Assembly (NCBI RefSeq): GCF_018986915.1
Contig: NZ_CP076723.1
Span: forward strand, 4,244,228 to 4,308,227
Reading direction: 5' to 3'
DNA: 64,000 bases
Source: Geomonas oryzisoli
GTDB lineage: Bacteria > Desulfobacterota > Desulfuromonadia > Geobacterales > Geobacteraceae
Below are positions 41,893-50,242 of the stretch, in pieces. Numbering within the stretch: the stretch's first letter is position 1; every line of letters begins with the position of its first letter. The notes under the pieces were generated by a model. The model saw only the letters and a list, made by a program, of their open reading frames with translations, had not been told where the DNA came from and did no database searches. The position numbers and the translations under genes are program-made.

Positions 41893-43924
41893 TCCGCGTC
41901 TCCCCGAATCCGAGGAGGCGCAGGACTCCCCCGAGGACTCTTCCCAGGAGGCGCTGGAAGCGCTGCAGCGCAAACTCGCCGGGCTCGGCGAGACCTCCAT
42001 GCGCAAGACCTACTACCCTGAGCTGCAGGAGCGCCTGGAGGAGCTGGAACGCCTCAAGGCCTTCCTCGACCACAGTAACGACGCCATCTTCCTGGTGGAA
42101 GTAATGACCGGGCGGATCGTCGACCTCAACGAATCCGCGTGCCGGCAGCTCGGCTGGAGCCGCAGCGAGCTCCTGGAAAAATCCCTGTTCGACCTCTCCG
42201 ACCTGCACGACACCCCCGCCGCCGTTTCCCTGATCCGCTCCGAACAGGACGCCGAGGGGCGCGACGTGATCGTCACCGAACTGTACTGCCATGACGGCGG
42301 GAGCTTTTGGGCCGAGTTGATGCTGAACCGGATGCACTTCAGGGAGCGCGCCTACGTCTTGGCGGTGGCGCGTGACATCACCCAGCGGCGTGCCGTCGAG
42401 GAGGCCCTGCGTCAAAGCGAAGAGTTCCTGAAGAACATCGTCGACCACATCCCGGCCATGGTCTTTGCCAAGGATGCTCAGCAGTTGCGCTTCATCACCA
42501 TCAACAAGTACGGCGAGGAGCTGCTCGGCTTTTCCCGGAACGAAATCCTGGGCAAGAAAAACGAGGATCTTTTCCCCCCCGCACAGGCGCAGTTTTTCAG
42601 CAGCAAGGACCACGAGACCCTGGAGCAAGGGGAGCTGGTGGAGATCCCGGAGGAGGTCATCACCACCGCCGCCGGCGACCGTATCCTGCGCACGAAGAAG
42701 ATCCCGCTGGTGGACGAGCATGGGAAATCACGCTACCTCCTGGGGATCGCCGAGGACATCACCGAGCGCAGGCAGCTCGAGGAAAAGCTCCTGCAGTCCC
42801 AGAAGATGGAGGCGATCGGGCAGCTGGCGGGCGGGGTGGCTCACGACTTCAACAACATCCTCATGGTGATCATGGGGTATGGCAGCATGCTGCGCAACGA
42901 CGCGGCCCTGGCCGCGCCGCACCGGGAGCAGGTCGACCGGATCATGGATGCCGCCGACAAGGCGGCGCAGCTCACCTCCGGGCTGCTGACCTTCAGCCGC
43001 AAGCAGGTGATCAAGACCCAGACCGTCGACCTCAACGACGTGATCCGGCACGTGGAGAAGTTCCTGTCCCGCATCATCGGCGAGGACGTGCAGCTAAGAG
43101 CCCTGCAGGCCGGGCATCCCCTTCCGGTCGACATCGACGCCAACCAGATCGAGCAGGTGCTGGTCAACCTCGCCACCAACGCCCGTGACGCCATGCCGCG
43201 CGGCGGGCTCCTCACCGTGGAAACGTCGCTGCAGCGGATCGACGCCGCCTCCGTCCAGGCCAACGGCATCGGCGAGCCCGGCCCCTACGCCGTGATCTCC
43301 ATCTCCGACACCGGCGTGGGCATGGACGACCAGACCAGGAAGAGGATCTTCGAGCCGTTTTTCACCACCAAGGAGGTGGGCAAGGGGACCGGCCTGGGCA
43401 TGTCCATCGTGTACGGCATCATCAAGCAGCACGCGGGCTTCGTCAACGTCTACAGCGAGCCGGGCATCGGCACGACCTTCCGGATCTACCTGCCGCTGAG
43501 CGCTACCAGCCCCCTGGCCGAAGAGATGTTACGGGACCTGGAACAGCCGAGGGGGGGCCACGAGACCATCCTGGTGGTCGAGGACGAAGCGGACCTGCGC
43601 ACCCTGCTGGAGCAGATTCTGGCCGGCGCCGGATACCGCGTCATCCTGGCCGCCGACGGCGCCGCCGCCATCGAGCAGTACGCCCGCCGCACCGGCCCCA
43701 TCTCGCTGATACTCATGGACATGATCATGCCCGGCATGAGCGGCAAAGAGGCCTGTCAGGCGATCAGGGCCATCGACCCGGCCGCCCGGGTGCTCTACAC
43801 CAGCGGCTACACCATGGACATCATCAAGAGCCGTGACCTCATCGAAGAGGGGACGGAGCTGCTCATGAAACCGGTGCGTCCGTTGGAGCTGCTGAAAAAG
43901 GTGCGGGAGATGCTGGAGCGGTAG
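41876..43924 (+). CDS. PAS-PAS hybrid sensor histidine kinase
   Basis: 682 residues. A polar N-terminus (DPRLPESEEAQD) is followed by PAS 1 (about 55-170, DAIFLVEVMTGRIVDLNESA), PAS 2 (about 180-300, GKKNEDLFPPAQ), HisKA with [19 protein letters not shown], HATPase ([41 protein letters not shown]) and a C-terminal receiver (ILVVEDEADLR; LILMDMIMPGMSG; LLMKPVRP). There are no TM segments, so it is cytosolic. Its start overlaps the ercA-like stop by 17 bp. Its input may be the redox or ligand state of the ErcA homologue or a PAS ligand. Confidence 0.93.
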   Translation: MKNPSDPRLPESEEAQDSPEDSSQEALEALQRKLAGLGETSMRKTYYPELQERLEELERLKAFLDHSNDAIFLVEVMTGRIVDLNESACRQLGWSRSELLEKSLFDLSDLHDTPAAVSLIRSEQDAEGRDVIVTELYCHDGGSFWAELMLNRMHFRERAYVLAVARDITQRRAVEEALRQSEEFLKNIVDHIPAMVFAKDAQQLRFITINKYGEELLGFSRNEILGKKNEDLFPPAQAQFFSSKDHETLEQGELVEIPEEVITTAAGDRILRTKKIPLVDEHGKSRYLLGIAEDITERRQLEEKLLQSQKMEAIGQLAGGVAHDFNNILMVIMGYGSMLRNDAALAAPHREQVDRIMDAADKAAQLTSGLLTFSRKQVIKTQTVDLNDVIRHVEKFLSRIIGEDVQLRALQAGHPLPVDIDANQIEQVLVNLATNARDAMPRGGLLTVETSLQRIDAASVQANGIGEPGPYAVISISDTGVGMDDQTRKRIFEPFFTTKEVGKGTGLGMSIVYGIIKQHAGFVNVYSEPGIGTTFRIYLPLSATSPLAEEMLRDLEQPRGGHETILVVEDEADLRTLLEQILAGAGYRVILAADGAAAIEQYARRTGPISLILMDMIMPGMSGKEACQAIRAIDPAARVLYTSGYTMDIIKSRDLIEEGTELLMKPVRPLELLKKVREMLER

Positions 43925-43950
43925 GGATGGTGCTCAGGCAGGAATGACGC

Positions 43951-45033
43951 TCAGGTGCGGCAGCGCATGAGGAAGAGCCGGTCGGCGTAATCGCCGGCCT
44001 TGACCAGTTCGGCGCGGGAGAGATCGGCCGCCGGGACGGGTTTGCGGAAGCGGCGCAGGAAGCGACGCTCGGCGCCGTCCAGGGCGGCATTTTCGTGGCC
44101 GAGCCGCCCGGGAAGATGCAACGGCGCCAGGCGCCAGGGAGCGAGCGCCGCGGCCAGGCAGGGATTGAGCCGGTACACCCCGTCCTGTTCACGGCAGGGG
44201 CCCTTCACGTCCCGCCCCAGGTAGAAGACGAAGTTCCCCGGTGCGCGCTTGTCCCGCTCCAGCTCCCGTATCCTGGCGACCTCCCGCTCCGGCTCCGGCA
44301 GCGCCCCCCGGTGGGCGAAACGCAGCAGTTCGAGGCCGCTGGCGGCGACCAGATCCAGGATCTCCGCGATGCGGTAGCTCTTCACCTGGGGGTGGAGCAG
44401 CGCGTCGGCGAGTCCGGAGCGGCTCGACACCTCGTCGGAACTCTCGAAGAACCCCCTCAGCCTGGAATCCTTCCCGCTTCTGGCCACCATCCTCCGCACC
44501 TGTTCCGGATCCCGCACCTTCAAAAATCTCAGCGCACGGCGGATGGAATCCTCCTCCAGCCGGGTGTAGCGGCTGTAGAGCATGACCCTCACGATCCCCC
44601 CGTGCGCAAGTCGCGCCGCCAGCGCCCGCAGCCCGGCCAGCGGCTCCGCCAGGTGATGCAGCACGCCGTAGGCATCTATCATGCCGTAGGGGCCGGGTGC
44701 CAAGTTGGGATCGCAGAGGTCACCGGGCAGGAACTCGACCCCCGTTAGGCCGTGCAGCAGGCAGTGCAGCCGCGCCCGCTTCAGGCTGTTGCGGGAGAGA
44801 TCCAGCGCGGTGACGGGGGTGTCGGGGTTGGCGAGCGCAAAGGGATAGGGGGCGAAGCTGCCGCAGCCGGCGATCAGGATGCGCCGCGCGGCTGGGGGCG
44901 GAAGCTCCCCGTTGAACAGTGCCCAGAGGGCGTCCAGGTTGTTGGCGTAGGTGTCGCGGCGCCGCACCGAGGCGAAGAGGGGGTAATCCGGGTAGGGGTA
45001 AAGTTCGTAGTGTTGGCGGACGCTTTCGGGCAT
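43951..45033 (-). CDS. Class I SAM-dependent methyltransferase (two-part)
   Basis: 360 residues from MPESVRQHYELYPYPDYPLF; an upstream ATG would add 15 residues of weak support. The start HYELYPYPDYPLFASV is a known motif of a methyltransferase subfamily. Motif I is ILIAGCGSFAPYPFALA and the acidic motif II is VTALDLSRNSLKRA. GMIDAYGVLHHLAEPLAGLRAL follows. After about residue 240 comes a helical region and a C-terminal 80-residue domain of unknown role. No Shine-Dalgarno is evident. The substrate is unknown. Confidence 0.82.
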   Translation of the reverse strand: MPESVRQHYELYPYPDYPLFASVRRRDTYANNLDALWALFNGELPPPAARRILIAGCGSFAPYPFALANPDTPVTALDLSRNSLKRARLHCLLHGLTGVEFLPGDLCDPNLAPGPYGMIDAYGVLHHLAEPLAGLRALAARLAHGGIVRVMLYSRYTRLEEDSIRRALRFLKVRDPEQVRRMVARSGKDSRLRGFFESSDEVSSRSGLADALLHPQVKSYRIAEILDLVAASGLELLRFAHRGALPEPEREVARIRELERDKRAPGNFVFYLGRDVKGPCREQDGVYRLNPCLAAALAPWRLAPLHLPGRLGHENAALDGAERRFLRRFRKPVPAADLSRAELVKAGDYADRLFLMRCRT

Positions 45034-45095
45034 GAGGGAGACTCTAGCGTGCCCCGGCCGGGTTGGCAAGGCTTCCAATGAGAAACTAGGACATG

Positions 45096-45127
45096 AAAAA
45101 AGGGGCCGTCGATATCCCGGCCCCTTC
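45096..45127 (-). terminator. Terminator of the Tsx-like porin gene
   Basis: AAGGGGCCGGGA/TCGACGGCCCCTT-type hairpin followed on the minus strand by TTTTTTC. Confidence 0.75.
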
Positions 45128-45179
45128 CCATTTCCTTTTGAAACCCGGCTGCGCCGCTGGTCGCGGCACCGCCGAAGCG

Positions 45180-45216
45180 GTCAATTGTCAATTATCCATT
45201 GTCAATTGTCCATTGT
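45180..45216. repeat. ATTGTC-based direct repeats
   Basis: CAATTGTC, CAATTATC, CATTGTC, CAATTGTC, CATTGTTTC units in a row, just past the end of the porin gene. Palindromic core CAATTG. Confidence 0.65.
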
Positions 45217-45222
45217 TTCCCG

Positions 45223-45993
45223 CTACATCACAAACTTCAGCATCGCCTGCGGCGCGAACTCGTTCACGCCCTTGACGCCGAACTTGTTGTGCCAGTAGAT
45301 CACCTCGGTGCCGACGTAGACGCTGTTCGGGGCATCCCAGAACTTGCCCAGGTCCAGCAGCAGGCGGGGCTGCGCGTCGATGTTGAACGCGAGGTTCCCT
45401 TCGCTGCCGGCGATATCGGTGAAGCCTTCGAAGATCATGTTGGCCTTACCCACGGTGAAGGGGAGCTGCCAGCAGGGGGTCACCTGGTAGGTGCTGCCGG
45501 CCTGCTTCGGGTCGTTGCGCACGTAGACGTTGAGGTCGGCGAAGTTGAACTTGGGAAGGTTGAGGCTCAGGCCGACGCCGTACAGGTAGTTGCGGAAGCC
45601 CTGCCCCATCTCGAGGGTGCCGGCGACCAGGACGTCCTTCACGAACGGCGCGGAGAAGTCGCGCCCGGTGATCTTGCCGAGGGAGAGCCTCGGAGAGAGC
45701 TCGCCGTAGATGCCGGTGTTCTCCTTCTCGGCGTTGGTCACGTCGAAGAAGAGGAAGTTGTCGCCGTACTTCCAGGCGTTGGCGTGCTCGATGGTGATGG
45801 TGGACTGGGTCCCCTTGGTGCCGGTGAAGGGGTTCTTGAACTGCCCGCCCCACAGGGTCTGGATGTTGGTCTCGTTCCAGAGGGTCATGCCGGCATGCGC
45901 CTCCTGGGCGGCGAAAGGCGCCAGCAGCAGGGCGGCGAGGGCCAGGGCTTTGAAGCCGGTGGACAGGGCGCTACGGATCGATCTCTTCTTCAA
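45223..45993 (-). CDS. Tsx/OmpK-like nucleoside-specific outer-membrane channel
   Basis: 256 residues. Signal peptide (LSTGFKALALAALLLAPFAAQEAHA, about residues 10-34), then a beta-barrel with alternating strands. GMTLWNETNIQTLWG at the mature start, the strand TITIEHANAWKYGDNFLFFD and the ending FAPQAMLKFVM (terminal aromatic plus Met) are typical of the Tsx-like (DUF5020) family. It should let nucleosides or nucleobases diffuse across the outer membrane, which fits the purine-type permease gene about 1 kb away. Confidence 0.85.
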   Translation of the reverse strand: MKKRSIRSALSTGFKALALAALLLAPFAAQEAHAGMTLWNETNIQTLWGGQFKNPFTGTKGTQSTITIEHANAWKYGDNFLFFDVTNAEKENTGIYGELSPRLSLGKITGRDFSAPFVKDVLVAGTLEMGQGFRNYLYGVGLSLNLPKFNFADLNVYVRNDPKQAGSTYQVTPCWQLPFTVGKANMIFEGFTDIAGSEGNLAFNIDAQPRLLLDLGKFWDAPNSVYVGTEVIYWHNKFGVKGVNEFAPQAMLKFVM

Positions 45994-46329
45994 GGTGCTC
46001 TCCTTTGTGGTACATGCTGACTACCTGGCGGTAGCTGAAAAACGCACTACAGGGGGAATCGTCAACGGCGCGGCAACGGGCGCAACGCTGCCGTGACGGG
46101 CAGCGGGGGCCGTACCATTTAGTCGACATGGGCACTCTTTCGGGGAAAGTCGCAGGCTGGGGGTGGTTGCTCTGCTAAAGGGGGATACAGCGCAGGAGAC
46201 GAACCGCTGCGCCCTTGCGGGCGCGACTCACCTTGTCAAACGTTTCCGCTTCAAAAGCGGCGTAAAACTAGCACGTTTTTCGGCGCAGTTCACCTTTTTT
46301 TGATCTAATTAAACAGCGTACAAAATTGG
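45994..46329. other. Intergenic region, no gene seen
   Basis: 336 bp upstream of the Tsx-like gene on the minus strand. It contains a GC-rich IR (GCGCCCGCAAGGGCGC, 46214-46229), a TTGACA element and an AT-rich stretch with a T-run near 46293. A long leader for the porin mRNA is possible; I could not match a known riboswitch. Confidence 0.4.
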
Positions 46330-46689
46330 TCAGACCATCTCTCGCCATCTGATCAGCGTTTCCATGAGCTTGTTGGAAGCCTGCTGGAACTCGCCGTCGT
46401 AGTCCATCATCTTCCTGGCCTCGTCCGTGTTCCCCTCGACCGCCAGCCCGGCCACCTTGCACGCTATCTGGTGGAACTCGCCGTGGAGCTGCTTGACCTG
46501 CTTATAGAAGTAGGAGGAACGGTGGCGGGACGAAACGGCACTGTCATAGAACCATTTGCCGAACTGACAATCGGTCTCGGTGCAGGGGCCTTTGTGGTCT
46601 TCCAGCTGCCCCTTGCAGATCAGGTCGTTCAGCTTGAACTTGTACATGGCATGTTCAGTGATCGCGTTATTGATTTCTTGCTTTTCCAT
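46330..46689 (-). CDS. CZB (chemoreceptor zinc-binding) domain protein
   Basis: 119 residues from MEKQEINNAITEHAMYKFKL; the longer upstream frame lacks support. The CZB signature is complete: H in AITEHAMYKFKL, C in CTETDCQFGKWFYDS (the C-x-x-G-x-W-x-Y core), H in QVKQLHGEFHQIA (H-x-x-x-H). The three His and one Cys bind zinc. It is a free-standing CZB rather than a chemoreceptor tail and could tune chemotaxis or diguanylate cyclase activity through Zn. Confidence 0.88.
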   Translation of the reverse strand: MEKQEINNAITEHAMYKFKLNDLICKGQLEDHKGPCTETDCQFGKWFYDSAVSSRHRSSYFYKQVKQLHGEFHQIACKVAGLAVEGNTDEARKMMDYDGEFQQASNKLMETLIRWREMV

Positions 46690-47041
46690 TTTCTTGTCCT
46701 TTTCAGGAATCGTGTTGACTATAGTCCTTAGGTGTTTCTGAAATGATCCTGAGCACCTACAAATTAGCAACAACTGTTCCAAGATCCCGTTTCAGCGCGG
46801 CGAGAGGGGCAACCACAGAACCTGCAGCACTTTTACTACTGTAATCATTAGCAAAAGAGGACCGTATGCGGCGACGGCACCTGCGCAAGATTAACCCGGG
46901 CCAAGAGTTTAGAGCCGCCCGCCGGAGGTATTGGGGTAATTGACGCACCACCTGGGTCGCCACTCCCCACTCCCCGGCACATTGATCTTGCAAAGAACCG
47001 TGTGCTATGGCAACGTTGGCGCCTTGGAGGAGATGCCCCCC
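46690..47041. other. Divergent intergenic region, no gene seen
   Basis: Between the minus-strand CZB gene and the plus-strand permease. The left part is AT-rich (CZB promoter); the right part is GC-rich with direct repeats ATTGATC and CACTCCCCACTCCCC. Neither a riboswitch nor a small gene is convincing here. Confidence 0.4.
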
Positions 47042-48589
47042 ATGAAACGAAAACAAGCGATGCTTTTCGGTGCCGGCGACGTCAACGCCTTCTTCGGACT
47101 CATGCTGGACAACCTGTCCGGCCTGGTCATCATGGCCGGCATCCTCACCGGCGTCTTCGGGATGCCGCGCGACCTGGTCCTGTCCCGGATGCTTCCCGGC
47201 AGCGCCGTCGGCGTTCTTTTCGGCGACCTGCTCTACTCGTGGCTCGCCTGGCGCCTGGCCCGCCGTACCGGGCGCAGCGACGTCACCGCGATGCCGCTCG
47301 GGCTCGACACCCCGTCGACCTTCGGCATGGCCTTCGGCGTGCTCGGCCCCTGTTTCCTGGCCACCAGGGACGCTCACCTGACCTGGCAGGTCGGCATGGC
47401 GACCATCGTGCTCATGGGGGTATTCAAGATCGCGGTTTCCTTCTGCGGCCCCGCCCTGAGAAGGAACATCCCCCGCGCGGGACTTCTGGGCAGCATCGCC
47501 GCCGTCGCGCTGTTGTTGATCGCCTACCTTCCCTTCCTGAAGCTCTTCTCATCGCCGGTGGTCGGCTTTCTGTCGCTTGGCATCGTCTTCATCTCGCTGC
47601 TGGCCCGCTTCCGGCTCCCGCTTGGCATGCCCGGCGCCCTGGCTGGCATCCTGAGCGGGACCGTCGCCTACTACCTCATGGGAAGCCTGGGTCTGCTTCC
47701 GGGCGGGGCGCACCCTCTGCTCCAGGCAGCACAGCCCGCCTTCTACCTCCCCCTCCCCACACTCGAGTTCCTCCCCGGAATACCGAGGGCGCTCTCCTAC
47801 CTGCCGCTCGCCATCCCCTTCGCGCTGGCCACGGTGGTGGGCGGGGTCGACGTCACCGAGAGCGCCGCGGTGGCGGGCGACGACTACGACACCCGGGAGA
47901 TCCTCCTGGTGGAGGGATTCGCCACCCTGGCTGCCGGCCTGTGCGGCGGCGTCATGCAGTCCTGCCCGTACATCGGCCATCCCGCCTACAAGGACATGGG
48001 GGGACGCGCCGGCTACACCATCGCCACCGCGCTCTTCATCGGCTTCGCAGCCGTCTCCGGCTACCTCTCCTTTTTCGTGGGGCTGCTCCCGGAAGCTGCC
48101 GTGGCGCCGATCCTGATCTTCATCGGCATCGAAATCACCGCGCAGGCCTTCGAAGCAACACCCAAGCGGCACTACCGCGCGGTGGCGATCTCCTTCATCC
48201 CGGTGATCGCCTGCCTCACCACCATCGAGTTCGGGCAGATGCTGGCCGGACTGGGCAAGAGCTCCGCCGACCTCGCCGGTGACCTTCGCGCCACCTGGCA
48301 GGCCACCGTGATCCTCGGTAACGGCTTCATCGTCACTTCCCTTCTGTGGGGCGCCGCCTTCGCCAACGTGCTGGACCACCGCCCCGGCAAGGCCGCCGTC
48401 TACCTCCTTTTCTGCTCCGCGCTGTCGCTGTGCGGCATCATCCACTCCCCGCTCCCCTCGGGCGCCATGTTCTCCCCCCTCGCCCCGCCGCAGCCCATCG
48501 TCTGGCACCTGGCCGCCGGCTACGCCGTCATGGCCCTCTCCTTCTGGCTTCTCTCGCTGCTCTGCTCCACCTCTGCCGCGGAGGAATGA
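47042..48589 (+). CDS. NCS2/AzgA-like nucleobase permease
   Basis: 515 residues from MKRKQAMLFGAGDVNAFFG, with GGAGGAG 9 bp upstream. About 13-14 hydrophobic segments. The family features are DVNAFFGLMLDNLSGLVIMA at the start, TATVVGGVDVTESAAVAGDD-like loop (VVGGVDVTESAAVAGDDYDT, about residue 275) and CGGVMQSCPYIGHPAYKDMG, where nucleobase transporters have the Q/N-rich ligand motif. It should import purines or xanthine/uracil with protons. The Tsx-like channel nearby supports a nucleobase-uptake theme, though the genes are not in one operon. Confidence 0.82.
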   Translation: MKRKQAMLFGAGDVNAFFGLMLDNLSGLVIMAGILTGVFGMPRDLVLSRMLPGSAVGVLFGDLLYSWLAWRLARRTGRSDVTAMPLGLDTPSTFGMAFGVLGPCFLATRDAHLTWQVGMATIVLMGVFKIAVSFCGPALRRNIPRAGLLGSIAAVALLLIAYLPFLKLFSSPVVGFLSLGIVFISLLARFRLPLGMPGALAGILSGTVAYYLMGSLGLLPGGAHPLLQAAQPAFYLPLPTLEFLPGIPRALSYLPLAIPFALATVVGGVDVTESAAVAGDDYDTREILLVEGFATLAAGLCGGVMQSCPYIGHPAYKDMGGRAGYTIATALFIGFAAVSGYLSFFVGLLPEAAVAPILIFIGIEITAQAFEATPKRHYRAVAISFIPVIACLTTIEFGQMLAGLGKSSADLAGDLRATWQATVILGNGFIVTSLLWGAAFANVLDHRPGKAAVYLLFCSALSLCGIIHSPLPSGAMFSPLAPPQPIVWHLAAGYAVMALSFWLLSLLCSTSAAEE

Positions 48590-48651
48590 CCCGCCGGGTT
48601 TGATTCCGCCGGCAGCATCGATGACTTGGGGACTGGCTCCGCAGGTGCCTG

Positions 48652-48717
48652 TCCCCTTTCCCTTTCCCTTTCCCTTTCCCTTTCTCTTTGCCTTTCCCTT
48701 TCTCTTTTCCTTTTTTC
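48652..48717. repeat. TTTCCC hexamer tandem repeat (polypyrimidine tract)
   Basis: About ten CCCTTT/CTTTCC units on the plus strand, degenerating at the right end. It is purine-rich on the other strand and able to form triplex DNA. It precedes the globin-PsiE gene by about 115 bp and follows a GGGACTGGCTCCGCAGGTGC Geobacter-type repeat. Confidence 0.85.
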
Positions 48718-48833
48718 GTCCGCGTATACGCTCATGGCAAAAGGATCACCGTGTGTTAGCATTGGTTGTCGCCCGTTTCTCGGGAGTGGCTACTGTCATA
48801 AACAACAGCCCGAGCTGTTGCAGGAGAGAATTG

Positions 48834-49733
48834 ATGCTTACCATGCAGGAAATAAAGAATCACTATTACTTTTCAGATACAGACGCCGAAATGCTCAAGG
48901 AGCTTTTTCCCCTGGCGCAAAGCAGCAGCGAGGCGATGGTCGAGGAGTTTTACACCTACCTTCTGAAGATTCCGGAGACCGCCGTCTTCCTGCGCGACCC
49001 CAAGGACCTGGCGCGGCTCAAGAGAACCCACACCGAGTGGTTCCTCTCCCTCTTCTGCGGGCGCTACGACAACGAGTACATGCTCACCCTGCAGTCCATC
49101 GGGCAGGCGCACGTCCGCATCAAGGTGAGCGCCCACTACGTCAACGCCGCCATGAACGTGGTGCGCCGCTTCCTGATCGAGATGCTGCAGGCGAACTTCC
49201 CGGACATCTCCGTGCGCCGCAAGTACCGGATCGCGGTGGAGAAGATCCTCGACATCAACCTGGACATCATGAGCACCTCCTACCAGGAGGAGGAACTGCG
49301 CAAGGTGTTCGTCTCGCACAAGATCGAGTCCAAGCTGATCCACGCCGCCGAGCGTTTCACCTACGGTCTCAACCTGATCCTGGTCATCGCCCTGACCGGC
49401 GTCTCCCTCTCGGTGGTCACCCTGTTTTTCTGGGACCTGGTCCACATCTTCCGGGGTGACTTCGAGAAGGGGATCCTCTCCGCGCTCGGCTCCCTCTTGA
49501 TACTGTGGATGATGATCGAACTGATGGACAACGAGATCAAGACGCTGAAGGGGGGCAAATTCAACATCCTCATCTTCATCGGGGTGATCATCGTGGCCCT
49601 GATCCGGGAGATCCTCATCTCCACCCTGCGCCACGACGCCCTGGAGACCCAGGCCTTCCTGGCCGGTACCCTGCTCATCCTGGGGATCGTCTACTACCTG
49701 GTAGCCAAGAGCCAGCAAAACGGCGCCCACTGA
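48834..49733 (+). CDS. Protoglobin sensor domain fused to PsiE-like membrane domain
   Basis: 299 residues from MLTMQEIKNHYYFSDTDAEM after AGGAG. Residues about 1-165 are a globin-coupled-sensor / protoglobin domain: the distal-side KIPETAVFLRDP, then RTHTEWFLSLFCG, and the proximal His in IGQAHVRIKVSAHYVNAAM. Residues about 190-295 hold four TM helices of the PsiE family (LNLILVIALTGVSLSVVTLFF; LILWMMIELMDNEIKT; GVIIVALIREILIS; LAGTLLILGIVYYLV). The fusion suggests an O2- or NO-responsive membrane protein. PsiE function is unknown. The low-complexity start upstream is not coding. Confidence 0.85.
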   Translation: MLTMQEIKNHYYFSDTDAEMLKELFPLAQSSSEAMVEEFYTYLLKIPETAVFLRDPKDLARLKRTHTEWFLSLFCGRYDNEYMLTLQSIGQAHVRIKVSAHYVNAAMNVVRRFLIEMLQANFPDISVRRKYRIAVEKILDINLDIMSTSYQEEELRKVFVSHKIESKLIHAAERFTYGLNLILVIALTGVSLSVVTLFFWDLVHIFRGDFEKGILSALGSLLILWMMIELMDNEIKTLKGGKFNILIFIGVIIVALIREILISTLRHDALETQAFLAGTLLILGIVYYLVAKSQQNGAH

Positions 49734-49828
49734 GGAACGCCCCGCCTTCTGGAAAGGGGCAGCCTCCGTGTGCAGAACGGGACGGGTGGACGAGCTTATC
49801 TTCAGGTAGCAACAGCAGCTAAGAATGG

Positions 49829-49863
49829 AAAAAGGGCGTCCCGTGAACGGGGCGCCCTTTTTC
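49829..49863 (+). terminator. Terminator of the globin-PsiE gene
   Basis: GGGCGTCCCGT/ACGGGGCGCCC hairpin followed by TTTTTC, about 95 bp after the stop. Confidence 0.8.
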
Positions 49864-49966
49864 TATCAAGGTCCCGCACTTTACGAAAAGGGGGCCAGGG
49901 GGGATTTAATAAAATCGAAGGCATGCCGATACGGGTACAGCAGAGCAGGATCAACTGGAGTCTTAG

Positions 49967-50194
49967 ATGCACATCTACCGTCTCATCGAGTTACGCGAAA
50001 TCTTCCCCCCGGCGCTCACCCCGCTGTTCTACGGCCGTTACCTCGCCGAGGTGCGCCAGGACGGCACGGTCCTGTGCGACAACCACCAGTTCGCCATCGA
50101 CAGCGACACCCCGCCCAGCCCCGGCACCAAGGTCATGATCTGGTGCAGCAGGGACTACTACTGCTGCCCGACGGAAGAGTTCAAGACCACGTAG
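49967..50194 (+). CDS. Small hypothetical protein
   Basis: 75 residues: MHIYRLIELREIFPPALTPL at the start, then FYGRYLAEVRQDGTVLCDNH and VMIWCSRDYYCCPTEEFKTT. Globular amino-acid composition, a plausible TGGAG ribosome site and GC-rich third positions suggest a real gene. Three Cys cluster in the tail (WCSRDYYCC). No family recognised. It stands alone, convergent with the MFS gene. Confidence 0.6.
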   Translation: MHIYRLIELREIFPPALTPLFYGRYLAEVRQDGTVLCDNHQFAIDSDTPPSPGTKVMIWCSRDYYCCPTEEFKTT

Positions 50195-50242
50195 CCCGGC
50201 TTCGCCCCCCGCAGGGCGCGATCCCGCCGGGTTCGCACCTGG

